From contig JAKQXH010000068.1 of the NCBI GenBank assembly GCA_029561555.1, positions 1 through 32,174 on the forward strand: 32,174 nucleotides of DNA, read 5' to 3'. Below are positions 13,809 through 21,671 of this stretch, one piece after another; the stretch's first letter is position 1, and every line of letters begins with the position of its first letter. The position numbers and the translations under genes were made by a program. The notes under the pieces are model-generated. The model did not search any database. It was not told the origin of the DNA and saw nothing but the letters and a program-made list of their open reading frames with translations. The stretch is from Candidatus Omnitrophota bacterium (GTDB lineage: Bacteria; Omnitrophota; Omnitrophia; Omnitrophales; Omnitrophaceae).

Positions 13809-13839
13809 AGCCCATGCGATTGCATGGGCTTTTTTATTT
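13809..13839 (+). terminator. Intrinsic terminator of the GEMM-type RNA
   Basis: A perfect 9-bp stem AGCCCATGC (13809-13817) / GCATGGGCT (13822-13830) has a GATT loop and is followed by TTTTTATTTT. It lies about 105 bases past the aptamer and before the next gene's -10 box. Confidence 0.93.
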
Positions 13840-13879
13840 TCAGGCGCGCTTCTCTCGTAGCGCGGGATATGAATTGGGG

Positions 13880-13885
13880 TATAAT
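13880..13885 (+). promoter_or_regulatory. -10 box of the RlmD-type methyltransferase gene
   Basis: A perfect TATAAT lies 32 bases before ATG 13917. No clear -35 is visible. Its position after the terminator suggests the gene can be transcribed independently of the riboswitch RNA. Confidence 0.4.
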
Positions 13886-13916
13886 GCCATCCGGAAAGAG
13901 GGAGGACTCGGGACCG

Positions 13917-15128
13917 ATGCGTGAAGGCGAAATAACCGAACTGGACATCTCATCGCTTGCCTACGGAGGGGAGGGGATCGCGCGAAAAGACGGGATGGTT
14001 GTTTTTGTCGAGAAGGCGTTGAGAGGGGAACGGATCAAGGCGAGAATCGAATCGATCCGGAAGAAGTTTGCCCGGGCCAAAACTTTGGAAATTCTCAAGC
14101 CCTCTCCGGATCGCTGCGAACCGCTGTGCCCCCGGTTCGGGCTGTGCGGCGGGTGCGTCTTTCAGCATTTGGCGTATGAAAAACAGATCGAAGAAAAACG
14201 GCATATGCTGGAGGATAATCTCCGGCATCTCGGCGGGTTTCGGAATATTGCGGCCGAGCCGACGATCCCTTCGCCCAAAATATGGAATTACCGGAATCAT
14301 CTGACTTTCAATACGGTTTCCCGGAAGAATGATTTCCGGTTCGGATTCATCGCGAAAGACAATCACACGCTGGTTGAAGTGGAGCACTGTCCCATTGCCG
14401 ACACGCGAATCAACCAATTGTTTCCGTTCCTGAGGGAGCGCGTCGGGAAATTGCCCCCGTCCGAGAAAGACCGGCTGAAGAAAATCGTCGTGCGGGTGGG
14501 TTCCGAAGGGAAGGCCAAATACGGGATGGAGGAGGCGGGATTCCGGGGGCTTATCCCCGAAAGGGATTTTATGTCCTGGATTGACGGGGCCTCTTTTCAC
14601 TTTTCGATGGAATCTTTTTTTCAAACGAATTATTTCATCCTGTCGCGGATGATCCGGTTGATCCGCGAGATGCTGGCCCCGAAGGGGAACGAAATGCTTC
14701 TGGATCTTTATTCCGGCGTGGGTTTTTTCAGCGTTCTTTTCGCCAAAGCGTATCGCGAAGTCATCGCCGTGGAGGAAGGGAGGAAAGCGGTTTGCGACGC
14801 CCGGATCAATCTCGAAGCGAATAAGATCGGCAATGTCCGGATTTTCCCGGGCCGAGTGGAGCAGACCCTCAAAAGCGTTCGCGCGCGGCTTTCGCCTCCT
14901 CTGCACGTTATTTTGGATCCTCCCCGGGTCGGTGCGACGCTCGGCGTGATCGATTTTCTCCGGTACGCCCCGGTGGAGAAACTGGTCTATGTTTCCTGCG
15001 AACCCAGTATTCTCGCCAGGGATTTGCGCCAGCTTTCGCGCTCATACGGAATCAAAAGGCTTGCGCCGCTCGATATGTTTCCTCATACGAAACATTTGGA
15101 AACCGTCGTGCTTTTGGAGCGGCGCTAG
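13917..15128 (+). CDS. rlmD: RlmD-type 23S rRNA m5U methyltransferase with TRAM domain
   Basis: This 403-residue protein has an N-terminal TRAM RNA-binding domain (EITELDISSLAYGGEGIARK ... VVFVEKALRGERI). A 4Fe-4S motif CPRFGLCGGCVFQ (C71, C77, C80) follows. The SAM-dependent m5U methyltransferase core has LLDLYSGVGFFSVLFA, VILDPPRVGA, the catalytic C361 in YVSCEPSILARDL, and FPHTKHLETVVLL with the general-base glutamate. The family methylates uracil C5 in 23S rRNA or tRNA. I start at ATG 13917 because the 13686 ORF would read through the riboswitch and terminator. GGGAGGA lies 11 bases upstream. A TRAM-less paralog occurs at 2664-3734, so the two enzymes probably divide target sites. Confidence 0.93.
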   Translation: MREGEITELDISSLAYGGEGIARKDGMVVFVEKALRGERIKARIESIRKKFARAKTLEILKPSPDRCEPLCPRFGLCGGCVFQHLAYEKQIEEKRHMLEDNLRHLGGFRNIAAEPTIPSPKIWNYRNHLTFNTVSRKNDFRFGFIAKDNHTLVEVEHCPIADTRINQLFPFLRERVGKLPPSEKDRLKKIVVRVGSEGKAKYGMEEAGFRGLIPERDFMSWIDGASFHFSMESFFQTNYFILSRMIRLIREMLAPKGNEMLLDLYSGVGFFSVLFAKAYREVIAVEEGRKAVCDARINLEANKIGNVRIFPGRVEQTLKSVRARLSPPLHVILDPPRVGATLGVIDFLRYAPVEKLVYVSCEPSILARDLRQLSRSYGIKRLAPLDMFPHTKHLETVVLLERR

Positions 15129-15131
15129 AAG

Positions 15132-15168
15132 CCCGGGCCGTCATCCCGGCCGGGGGGGCGGATTTTTT
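15132..15168 (+). terminator. Probable terminator after the methyltransferase gene
   Basis: GGCCG (15136-15140) pairs with CGGCC (15147-15151), extended outward by three C-G pairs after one mismatch. A six-T run follows at 15163-15168. Confidence 0.45.
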
Positions 15169-15259
15169 AAAGGCGGATTCAAAGAAGCCGTATTTATGCA
15201 TGAGTGGGAAATGATTTCGGTCCGGCATTTTTAAAAATCAATTCGGAAGGAGCGCTCAG

Positions 15260-15616
15260 ATGCGTGAACGCAGACAATTCGTCAGAGTGCGGTGCAATCA
15301 ACCCTTGCGCTACCGGGAGCTAGGCGGTAATCCGGGAGGGTTTCGCGAAACATTTGTTTTGGATATTTCCGAGGGCGGCATGAGGTTTCGCACGGATCGT
15401 TTTATTCCCGTGGACGGGAAACTTCTGTTGGAGATGAATCTGCCGCCTTCTCAGCAGACGGTCAAAGCCGTCGCGAAACCGGCGTGGAACAAAACTTTGA
15501 CGGGATTCCACGAATGCGAACTGGGGGTCTCGTTTCTTGAGATCGCGGAACAAGACAAAACCCTCGTTCGGGATTTTGTCAGTACCCGGGCTTTTCAGGA
15601 CGCGTATCGGGCCTGA
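15260..15616 (+). CDS. PilZ-domain protein (c-di-GMP receptor family)
   Basis: This 118-residue protein is essentially a single PilZ domain. The c-di-GMP-binding signature is complete: an RxxxR motif (R5-QFV-R9) at the N-terminus and a DxSxxG motif (D35-I-S37-EG-G40, in LDISEGGMRF), followed by beta-barrel segments ending in ELGVSFLEI. PilZ domains bind c-di-GMP and change the activity of a partner, commonly in motility, exopolysaccharide or pilus control. No partner domain is fused and no effector gene is adjacent. AAGGAG lies 7 bases before ATG 15260. A c-di-GMP-type riboswitch lies upstream at 13618. The gene converges with yjbQ with a 2-base gap. Confidence 0.92.
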   Translation: MRERRQFVRVRCNQPLRYRELGGNPGGFRETFVLDISEGGMRFRTDRFIPVDGKLLLEMNLPPSQQTVKAVAKPAWNKTLTGFHECELGVSFLEIAEQDKTLVRDFVSTRAFQDAYRA

Positions 15617-15618
15617 TC

Positions 15619-16035
15619 CTATTCCCCGATAATCTTGACCAGCACGCGTTTTTTTCTCCGCCCGTCGAACTCCGCGTAAAAGATCTGTTCCCAGGGCCCG
15701 AAGTCCAACTTTCCGTCGGTGATCGCGATGACCGTTTCCCGCCCGAAGAGTTGACGCTTTAAATGCGCGTCACCGTTGTCTTCGCCGGTCCGGTTGTGAC
15801 GGTATTTTTCCGCGTGGTAAGGAGCGAGTTTTTCGAGGAATTCGTCGAAATCCTGAATTAATCCCGGCTCGTTATCGTTAATGAAAACGCTGGCCGTGAT
15901 GTGCATGGCATTGACCAGGCAGAGGCCTTCGCGGATTCCGCTTTGTTTGAGGATTTTCTCCACGAGCGGAGTGATGTTGAGATAATCCCGTCTTTTTTTT
16001 GTTTCAAACCAAAGGTATTCCCGGTGTGATTTCAT
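15619..16035 (-). CDS. yjbQ: YjbQ / UPF0047 family protein
   Basis: This 138-residue protein belongs to the YjbQ (UPF0047) family. It is recognised from [65 protein letters not shown] and the terminal VKIIGE. The conserved histidines and the GEDN-DAHL segment form a metal-binding pocket in solved structures. Thiamine-phosphate-synthase activity has been described for some members, but the cellular role is uncertain. It is divergent from the HAD phosphatase gene. GAGG lies just upstream of the ATG on the minus strand. Confidence 0.93.
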   Translation of the reverse strand: MKSHREYLWFETKKRRDYLNITPLVEKILKQSGIREGLCLVNAMHITASVFINDNEPGLIQDFDEFLEKLAPYHAEKYRHNRTGEDNGDAHLKRQLFGRETVIAITDGKLDFGPWEQIFYAEFDGRRKKRVLVKIIGE

Positions 16036-16062
16036 GGTTGCCTCGCGAAATTTATTGTCGAT

Positions 16063-16092
16063 ATTCTATCTCAAAAAGCGTTGTTTTTTCCA
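16063..16092 (-). promoter_or_regulatory. Putative yjbQ promoter
   Basis: On the minus strand TGGAAA (16092-16087) and TAGAAT (16068-16063) have an 18-base spacer, about 28 bases before the yjbQ start. Confidence 0.35.
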
Positions 16093-16125
16093 GTCGGATT
16101 GGGAAAAATCGTAACCGGACGGCCA

Positions 16126-16154
16126 TTGCCTGGGGAAAGGAAAAAAGGTATAAC
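16126..16154 (+). promoter_or_regulatory. Promoter of the HAD phosphatase gene
   Basis: TTGCCT (16126-16131) and TATAAC (16149-16154) have a 17-base spacer. The -10 ends 10 bases before the ATG, so the transcript would have almost no leader. Confidence 0.5.
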
Positions 16155-16164
16155 ATACTCCCTT

Positions 16165-16815
16165 ATGAAACAAAATCGCTTTGATTTTCTTATATTTGAT
16201 CTCGACGGGACCTTGATTGATTCAAAGAGAGATATTGCGCTTTCCGTGAATCATGCGTTGGAGGCCTGCGGACTGGAAGCGCTCAGCCTGGAGACGGTTT
16301 CGGGTTTTGTGGGGCACGGGGCTTCCAATTTGATCCGCTCCTGTTTGGGGGAGAAGCATCAGGAGGTTTTCGAAAAAGCCTTGAAATATTTCCGCCGCTA
16401 TTACCTTGAACATCTTCTTGATTTTACGGGCCTTTATCCCGGAGTCCGGGAAATTCTGGAATTCACCGGAGATATCCCGAAAGCGGTGGTGACGAATAAA
16501 CCGCTTGAACATTCCCTGAGGATTCTTGAGGGCCTTGGGATCCGGAAGTTTTTCTGCGATATCCTCGGCGGGGATTCCCCGAGGGCCAAGAAACCCGCTC
16601 CCGATGCACTGCTTCATCTTGTCGAAAAACACGCGGTCCCTTGTCCCCGGACATTAATGGTCGGGGACAGCCTGATTGATCTTCAGGCGGGTAAGAGCGC
16701 CGGGATACGGACCTGTGCGGTGACGTATGGATTCGTGAAAAAGGAAGACTTGATTCGGGCGGAGCCGGACTATATTATTGACACAGTTTTGGAGCTTAGA
16801 GCGATCTTGATCTGA
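16165..16815 (+). CDS. gph: HAD-family phosphatase, phosphoglycolate phosphatase-like
   Basis: This 216-residue haloacid-dehalogenase-superfamily phosphatase has all four HAD motifs: [13 protein letters not shown] (nucleophile and acid/base aspartates), [13 protein letters not shown] (lysine) and [15 protein letters not shown] (metal aspartates). A helical C1 cap sits between motifs I and II. Closest in pattern are Gph/PpaX enzymes that hydrolyse 2-phosphoglycolate or similar small phosphates, but the substrate is not proven by sequence. I start at ATG 16165 ([15 protein letters not shown]) instead of 16081. The -10 box ends only 10 bases upstream, so the mRNA may be leaderless. Confidence 0.9.
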   Translation: MKQNRFDFLIFDLDGTLIDSKRDIALSVNHALEACGLEALSLETVSGFVGHGASNLIRSCLGEKHQEVFEKALKYFRRYYLEHLLDFTGLYPGVREILEFTGDIPKAVVTNKPLEHSLRILEGLGIRKFFCDILGGDSPRAKKPAPDALLHLVEKHAVPCPRTLMVGDSLIDLQAGKSAGIRTCAVTYGFVKKEDLIRAEPDYIIDTVLELRAILI

Positions 16816-16849
16816 AGGGTGTTTGAATCCGAACCGGAAGGAGGTTGGA

Positions 16850-17011
16850 ATGTTTTGGTTTTGGAAGAAGAAAGACGAGTTCCCGAAGGAAATCGGACGG
16901 AACGATCCCTGCCCCTGCGGAAGCGGGAAAAAATACAAGAAATGCTGCATGACGAAGATTGAGAAGAAGCGAATGCCGAAGTCGCCCAATCCGACACCGG
17001 GAGGGTATTGA
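16850..17011 (+). CDS. SEC-C zinc-motif miniprotein, second copy
   Basis: This 53-residue protein begins [11 protein letters not shown], an unusual aromatic-basic N-terminus that may touch the membrane. The SEC-C zinc motif follows, [18 protein letters not shown], then a short lysine/proline tail. ATG 16850 has an excellent GGAAGGAGG Shine-Dalgarno; the TTG at 16823 does not. It lies between the HAD phosphatase and era. The SEC-C module is shared with SecA and with the protein at 8072-8350. Function as a free-standing protein is unknown; a ribosome- or SecB-related adaptor role is only inference. Confidence 0.85.
   Translation: MFWFWKKKDEFPKEIGRNDPCPCGSGKKYKKCCMTKIEKKRMPKSPNPTPGGY
16898..16938 (+). 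repeat. 41-nt DNA block identical to 8273-8313
   Basis: This is the second copy of the SEC-C coding block. The bases right after it begin to differ synonymously (AGAAATGCTGC against AAAAGTGTTGC). Confidence 0.95.
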
Positions 17012-17160
17012 TTCCCCGGCTTGCTGAAAAAGTCGTTTTATTGCCCGGTCGGTTTGAAACGGGAGGCACATGTTTTTGTCCGGAAGATTCCTTTTAGCGA
17101 AGAATGCGGGGACTGTCTTTCCGGCGGGAGAACGGAAAATGAGGGAAGGATCGGATTCAG

Positions 17161-18081
17161 ATGACGGAAACGGAAAATCGTTCTGAGGGGCCGGCGGCGT
17201 TTCGCTCGGGGTTTATTTCGATTGTCGGGAAACCCAATGTGGGTAAATCCACCCTGCTGAATCATCTGCTGGGAGAGAAAATCGCGCCGGTTTCCAAAAA
17301 GCCCCAGACGACGCGGGAAGTGATTCACGGAATACGGACGGACGAAACTTCGCAAATCATTTTTATCGATACCCCCGGGATGCACAAGCCGAAGGACGCT
17401 CTCGGGGAGCTGATGGTGCAGGAAATCAAACGGACCTTGGGCGAAGCCGACATTATTTATTTCGTCGTCGAACCCCAGCCCAAGGACGAAGAAAGCGAGC
17501 GGTTTTTGGGCCTGCTCAAGGATTTCCGGGGCTCCGTTTTTCTCCTGATCAATAAAGTCGACGAATTGGAAGATAAAAGCCGGATGCTTCCCGTCATTGA
17601 CCATTATCAGCGGTTATTCGAATTCAAGGAATTTGTTCCGATCTCCGCCCTCCGAAAAATTGCCTTGGATACCCTTCTGGAAGTGACTCGGAAATACCTG
17701 CCGGTTCACCCGCCTTATTTCCCGGCCGACATGATATCGGACCGTCCGATCCGGGATATCGTCAAGGAATTGATCCGGGAGAAAGTCGTGCGGTTTACGG
17801 GCGAAGAAATCCCCTATGTGACGGCGGTATCCGTGGAAGAAATGAGCGAACGGGACGACGGTCTGATCGAAATTCACGCGAATATTTTCGTCGATAAGGA
17901 ATCTCAAAAGGGGATTTTGATCGGCAAGGGAGGGACGAAGATCAAACAAATCGGGCAGGCGGCCCGGCAGGATTTGGAGCGCTTTCTCGGAGGGCATGTG
18001 TATCTGGACTTGAGAGTCAAAGTGCTTCCGGGCTGGAAAAACGATCCGTCCCGCCTGAAAGACTTCGGGTATTCTTCCTGA
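17161..18081 (+). CDS. era: GTPase Era
   Basis: This 306-residue ribosome-assembly GTPase binds the 3' end of 16S rRNA. The G domain shows G1 GKPNVGKST (residues 23-31), G2 in PQTTRE, G3 IDTPGMHKPKD, G4 NKVDE and G5 SAL. The C-terminal KH RNA-binding domain has the GILIGKGGTKIKQIG loop followed by RQDLERFLGGHVYLDLRVKV, ending DPSRLKDFGY as in Era. The length and start match the family. GAGGGAAGGA lies 9 bases upstream of the ATG. trkH follows after a 42-base gap with its own extended -10. Confidence 0.98.
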   Translation: MTETENRSEGPAAFRSGFISIVGKPNVGKSTLLNHLLGEKIAPVSKKPQTTREVIHGIRTDETSQIIFIDTPGMHKPKDALGELMVQEIKRTLGEADIIYFVVEPQPKDEESERFLGLLKDFRGSVFLLINKVDELEDKSRMLPVIDHYQRLFEFKEFVPISALRKIALDTLLEVTRKYLPVHPPYFPADMISDRPIRDIVKELIREKVVRFTGEEIPYVTAVSVEEMSERDDGLIEIHANIFVDKESQKGILIGKGGTKIKQIGQAARQDLERFLGGHVYLDLRVKVLPGWKNDPSRLKDFGYSS

Positions 18082-18092
18082 GGGTCTCTTTG

Positions 18093-18101
18093 TGCTATAA
18101 T
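18093..18101 (+). promoter_or_regulatory. Extended -10 promoter of trkH-trkA
   Basis: TGCTATAAT is a perfect extended -10 element 22 bases before ATG 18124. No strong -35 and no Shine-Dalgarno are visible. Confidence 0.5.
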
Positions 18102-18123
18102 CCTTTCCCTTTTAGACACTAAA

Positions 18124-19473
18124 ATGAAAGCAAACGACAATCAAGCGCTGGCTTTGAGTTTTATCGTTCTGATCGGCGTGGGGGCCTTTCTCCTGTGGCT
18201 TCCTTTTTCTTATTCCGCGGGAAAGCTCTCCTTTATCGATGCTCTGTTTACCGCGACTTCCGCAGTCTGCGTGACCGGGCTCACGACGGTCAATATAAGC
18301 GACTTTACTCCTTGGGGGCAGGCCGTTATCGCCGTTTTGATCCAATTAGGGGGGATCGGGATTCTGACCTTTTCCACGTTTTTTATTTTCTCCATGGGGC
18401 GTCGGATTTCCTTTTCGAACCGGTCGTTTATTCAGGACAGCATTCGCGGTTATGTGGCCAGAGACCTGTTTCATGTGTTTAAAGCGATTCTGTTTTTCAC
18501 TTTTTCCGTCGAAATCCTCGGGGCGGGGATTCTTTTCATCCGTTTTTCCAAGCTCTATCCTTTGCACGAATCGGTTTTTTGCTCTATCTTTCACTCTGTT
18601 TCCGCTTTCTGCAACGCGGGGCTCAGTTTGTTTCCGACGAGCATGACTGCGTTTCGCGGGGATGGTCTCGTCAATCTGACGCTGATGGGGCTGATTATTG
18701 CCGGAGGATTGGGGTTTTTGGTGCTGGACGATTTGGTTCAGGCCGTCCGCGCTTTTTTCGGAAGAAGGGAATACCGGATTAGTTTCCATACCCGGGTGAT
18801 GCTGTGGTCGACGCTTTTTCTGATTATCAGCGGAGCGGTTGCTTTTTTCGGTCTCGAACGGGAGAATATCCTTAAAACCCTTTCCGGAAAAGAACAGGTG
18901 CTGGTCTCCTTTTTTCAGTCGATTACCGCCCGGACCTGCGGTTTTAATACCGTGGATATCGGAAAATTAACCGAACCGACTTCTTTTGTTCTGATCTCCC
19001 TGATGTTCATCGGGGCCGGTGCCAACTCGACGGGAGGCGGCATCAAGGTTTCGACGTTTGCGATTTTATTCGCGCTATTTTTGTGCCGTCTGCAGGGGAG
19101 GCGGAGCACTTCCATTTCCCGAAGGAAAATTCCCGATGATATCGTCGGCCGGAGCCTGACCGTTGCCACGGCGGCACTGCTCTTGATTTTTGTCACTGTG
19201 ATTATCCTTGAGGTTCTTGAGCATTACGGGGAAGCCCACATGATGGGGCAGGGCTCTTTTCTGGAGATCTTATTTGAAACCGTCTCTGCGTTCGGGACGG
19301 TTGGCCTTTCCATGGGGATCACCCCGTTTCTGACGTCGGCTTCGAAGTGGGTGCTGATTTTGACGATGTTTGCCGGACGAATCGGGCCTTTGACGCTTGC
19401 GTTTGCGATCGGGATGAAGGAAAGCCAGCTTGACAGATACGAATATCCCGAAGAAGATGTTATGGTCGGGTGA
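18124..19473 (+). CDS. trkH: TrkH/KtrB-type potassium uptake membrane subunit
   Basis: This 449-residue integral membrane protein forms the K+ pore of a Trk/Ktr system. The four pore-loop selectivity-filter regions are visible: TSAVCVTGLTTVN, HSVSAFCNAGLSLF, ITARTCGFNTVD and SAFGTVGLSMGIT, each with the critical glycine. GAGANSTGGGIKVSTFAIL is the gating-loop region following the third filter. Its size is closer to KtrB than to full-length TrkH. The cytosolic regulatory subunit is encoded directly downstream. The pair imports K+ for turgor and pH homeostasis. Confidence 0.95.
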   Translation: MKANDNQALALSFIVLIGVGAFLLWLPFSYSAGKLSFIDALFTATSAVCVTGLTTVNISDFTPWGQAVIAVLIQLGGIGILTFSTFFIFSMGRRISFSNRSFIQDSIRGYVARDLFHVFKAILFFTFSVEILGAGILFIRFSKLYPLHESVFCSIFHSVSAFCNAGLSLFPTSMTAFRGDGLVNLTLMGLIIAGGLGFLVLDDLVQAVRAFFGRREYRISFHTRVMLWSTLFLIISGAVAFFGLERENILKTLSGKEQVLVSFFQSITARTCGFNTVDIGKLTEPTSFVLISLMFIGAGANSTGGGIKVSTFAILFALFLCRLQGRRSTSISRRKIPDDIVGRSLTVATAALLLIFVTVIILEVLEHYGEAHMMGQGSFLEILFETVSAFGTVGLSMGITPFLTSASKWVLILTMFAGRIGPLTLAFAIGMKESQLDRYEYPEEDVMVG

Positions 19474-19525
19474 CGGCAAGTCCGGCGCGTATGAGACGAA
19501 TCATTAACACGCATAAGGAAAGCTC

Positions 19526-20188
19526 ATGAAAAAAGTCGTTTTAATCGGAGTGGGTAAATTCGGCGCGATCCTCGCCAGGGCTTTGTCGGAGAAGGAATGC
19601 GACGTCCTGGTTCTCGATTCCGACAAGGAAAAGATCGATGAACTGAAAGACAAGGTGTCCCAGGCGGTGGTGGCGGACGCGATGGATAAGGACGTTTTGG
19701 TCAAGCTGGGCGTTCCGGAAGCGGATTTTGTGGTGGTCAGCCTGGGCGACCGGATCGACGCCAGCGTCCTGCTGACTTTGTATCTGCACGAATTGGAGGT
19801 GAAGCGGATTATCGTGAAGGCGCAGAATGAGGACCATGCCAAGGTCCTGAAGGTGGTGGGGGCCCATGAGGTTTTGATCCCCGAGAAAGACGAAGCCCTC
19901 CGGCTCGCCAATTCGATTCTGACGCCGAATATTCTCGAATCTCTCCAGCTTTCCGACGAATACGGAATCATTGAAGTGGTGGCTCCCGAGGACTATTTTT
20001 TCAAAACCCTCCGGGAACTTGAAATTCGTAAAAAATACGGAGTCCATGTGCTGGGGATTCATAAACCTCTCGAAGGCGCTTTGAATGTGGTCCCTCCTCC
20101 GGATTACGAAATCCGGCCCGACGATATCCTGATCGTCATCGGAGACAACAAGAACCTGGAAAAATTCAAAAAGAAGACCCAGGGGTAA
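19526..20188 (+). CDS. trkA: TrkA/KtrA-type RCK regulatory subunit
   Basis: This 220-residue cytosolic protein has an N-terminal RCK_N Rossmann domain. It shows VLIGVGKFGAILARAL as the GxGxxG nucleotide loop and VLDSDKEKID with the ribose-binding acidic residue. A C-terminal RCK_C domain (IIEVVAPEDYFFKTLREL ... RPDDILIVIGDNKNLEKF) follows. A single RCK_N/RCK_C unit is the KtrA arrangement; E. coli TrkA has two. It binds NAD(H) or ATP/ADP and gates the membrane subunit encoded upstream. AAGGAAA precedes the ATG. Confidence 0.95.
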   Translation: MKKVVLIGVGKFGAILARALSEKECDVLVLDSDKEKIDELKDKVSQAVVADAMDKDVLVKLGVPEADFVVVSLGDRIDASVLLTLYLHELEVKRIIVKAQNEDHAKVLKVVGAHEVLIPEKDEALRLANSILTPNILESLQLSDEYGIIEVVAPEDYFFKTLRELEIRKKYGVHVLGIHKPLEGALNVVPPPDYEIRPDDILIVIGDNKNLEKFKKKTQG

Positions 20189-20241
20189 CGGATCATTAAA
20201 GCCGGATCGATTGTCGAATTGAGAGCCGGAACCTCGAAAAC

Positions 20242-21249
20242 ATGAAAATCATTTTAAAATTTCTTGCGGGCACGGGTTTTTTCATCGCGTTTCTTTTTGT
20301 CTCATGCGGGACGGGCTCCGCGCTGGACGCCTTGGATTTGTTTAAATTTGATTACCAAACCCGTGTCGAACTGCAGTCGAACCGTTCGGTGTATGATCCG
20401 GCGAAGCCCTACGGGGTGATCAGCCCTCTGACGGATTACATCTGCCGCGTGACGGCCCGGATCCTCGGGCAAAACCGTCTTCCGGATGCGTGGCGCGCAA
20501 AACTGGACGGATTGTCTCCGGGGGGCGTTTTGCTGGATTTTGTATCGCCTCAGGAAATCGCCGAGATCCCGGATGAAGTTTTGAAGCGGAATTACACGGG
20601 CGCCCAGTTTTTTTTCAAAACGTCCGTGCCTTTCGATACGATCCTCGAACGGTTCCGGGACCGCGCAAATTATTACCGGGCGGTTCCGGGCATGGCGGAA
20701 TCCAAGTTGATCGAAGCGCGGGGGAATCGCTTCGATGTCCGGACGGTCCGGGAGACGAGCGCTTCGGTTTTCGGCATGAGGGAATCCGTTTATTCCACGG
20801 CGGATATCGAAGCCGCGCTTGACGGGGGGCGGAAGGAAGTGGTGAAGGTCCAGCTCCTGAAAGATCCGGAAGGATCGTCCGGGTCGCTGTTGTTTTACGA
20901 CAGCCTTTGGTATTTCGAAAGCATTCCGGAGGGAACGGCCGGATTTTATCTCACATTTTCCTGCCTCCCCTGGGACTGCGCCAAGACCCCGAAATTTTTC
21001 CCCTTGCTTTCCAATGAGGTCCGGCGGCAGGTGGTCCGCCACTTCCTCGACGGCGTCGCGGAAACCGTTCTGGCTTTTTTGGCGACGACCGAAGACCCCC
21101 GGCTTCGGGAAAAAAACTTCTCCGATTTTACCGCCGAGGATAAAAAACTCGCCGAAAAAATCATTAACACCCGGAAAAAAGAAATGCACGCCGCAAGAAG
21201 CGGCCATCGGAAATTTCCGTGGAACGGGCTTTTAGGGAAACTAAAATAA
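20242..21249 (+). CDS. Exported protein, possibly START-like, function unknown
   Basis: This 335-residue protein has a clear signal peptide (MKIILKFLAGTGFFIAFLFVS). Cysteine in LFVSCGTG may be a lipidation site, although the lipobox is imperfect. The mature part contains FFFKTSVPFDTILERFRDRANYYRAVPGMAESKLIEARGN and FYDSLWYFESIPEGTAGFYLTFSCLPWD. These resemble the strand-helix layout of START/polyketide-cyclase-like lipid- or ligand-binding domains. That is a tentative reading. The lysine-rich C-terminus overlaps the next gene. The Nudix and radical SAM genes follow without gaps, suggesting a shared operon. Confidence 0.7.
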   Translation: MKIILKFLAGTGFFIAFLFVSCGTGSALDALDLFKFDYQTRVELQSNRSVYDPAKPYGVISPLTDYICRVTARILGQNRLPDAWRAKLDGLSPGGVLLDFVSPQEIAEIPDEVLKRNYTGAQFFFKTSVPFDTILERFRDRANYYRAVPGMAESKLIEARGNRFDVRTVRETSASVFGMRESVYSTADIEAALDGGRKEVVKVQLLKDPEGSSGSLLFYDSLWYFESIPEGTAGFYLTFSCLPWDCAKTPKFFPLLSNEVRRQVVRHFLDGVAETVLAFLATTEDPRLREKNFSDFTAEDKKLAEKIINTRKKEMHAARSGHRKFPWNGLLGKLK

Positions 21250-21671
21250 TCCGGGTCATTTCTTCGGGCGGAGTCGTTTACAAAAGACGCAACGGAAAAA
21301 TCCGCGTCTGCCTCATCAACCGGAGAAGAAAGGTGTGGTGTCTTCCGAAAGGGCATGTCGAAAAAGGGGAGACGCTTGCCAAAACCGCGGAGCGGGAGAT
21401 CCGGGAAGAAACGGGCCTTTCCGCTTCTCCGATCCGGAAATTAGGGGCCATCCGCTACCAGTTTTTCGAAAACGGGCTTCGACATCGAAAAAAAGTTCAC
21501 TTCTTCCTCTGCCGTTATCTGAAGGGAAAGGCGCATGCCGCGGACCGTGAAGTCAGGCAGGCCCGATGGTTCCCGATCGATCACGCGTCGGAAGTGCTGA
21601 CGTTTGCCGGCGAAAAAATCATTTTGGGAAAAGCAAAACGGATTCTTTCGGATTGCGGGAGCCGCCAATGA
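21219..21671 (+). CDS. Nudix hydrolase
   Basis: This 150-residue protein has a complete Nudix box, GHVEKGETLAKTAEREIREETGL, preceded by the VISSGGVVYKRR strand. It hydrolyses a nucleoside diphosphate linked to another moiety, but the substrate is not predictable; the small size and RRKVWCLPKGH region resemble MutT/Ap4A-type members. The only sensible start is GTG 21219, which overlaps the upstream gene by 31 bases. The stop overlaps the radical SAM start by 4 bases (ATGA). Confidence 0.9.
   Translation: MERAFRETKIIRVISSGGVVYKRRNGKIRVCLINRRRKVWCLPKGHVEKGETLAKTAEREIREETGLSASPIRKLGAIRYQFFENGLRHRKKVHFFLCRYLKGKAHAADREVRQARWFPIDHASEVLTFAGEKIILGKAKRILSDCGSRQ

Noticed and set aside
13686-13916. ORF-track start of the RlmD-type methyltransferase at 13686
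   Set aside because: This part lies inside the riboswitch P3 and runs through the intrinsic terminator. The TRAM domain begins right after ATG 13917.
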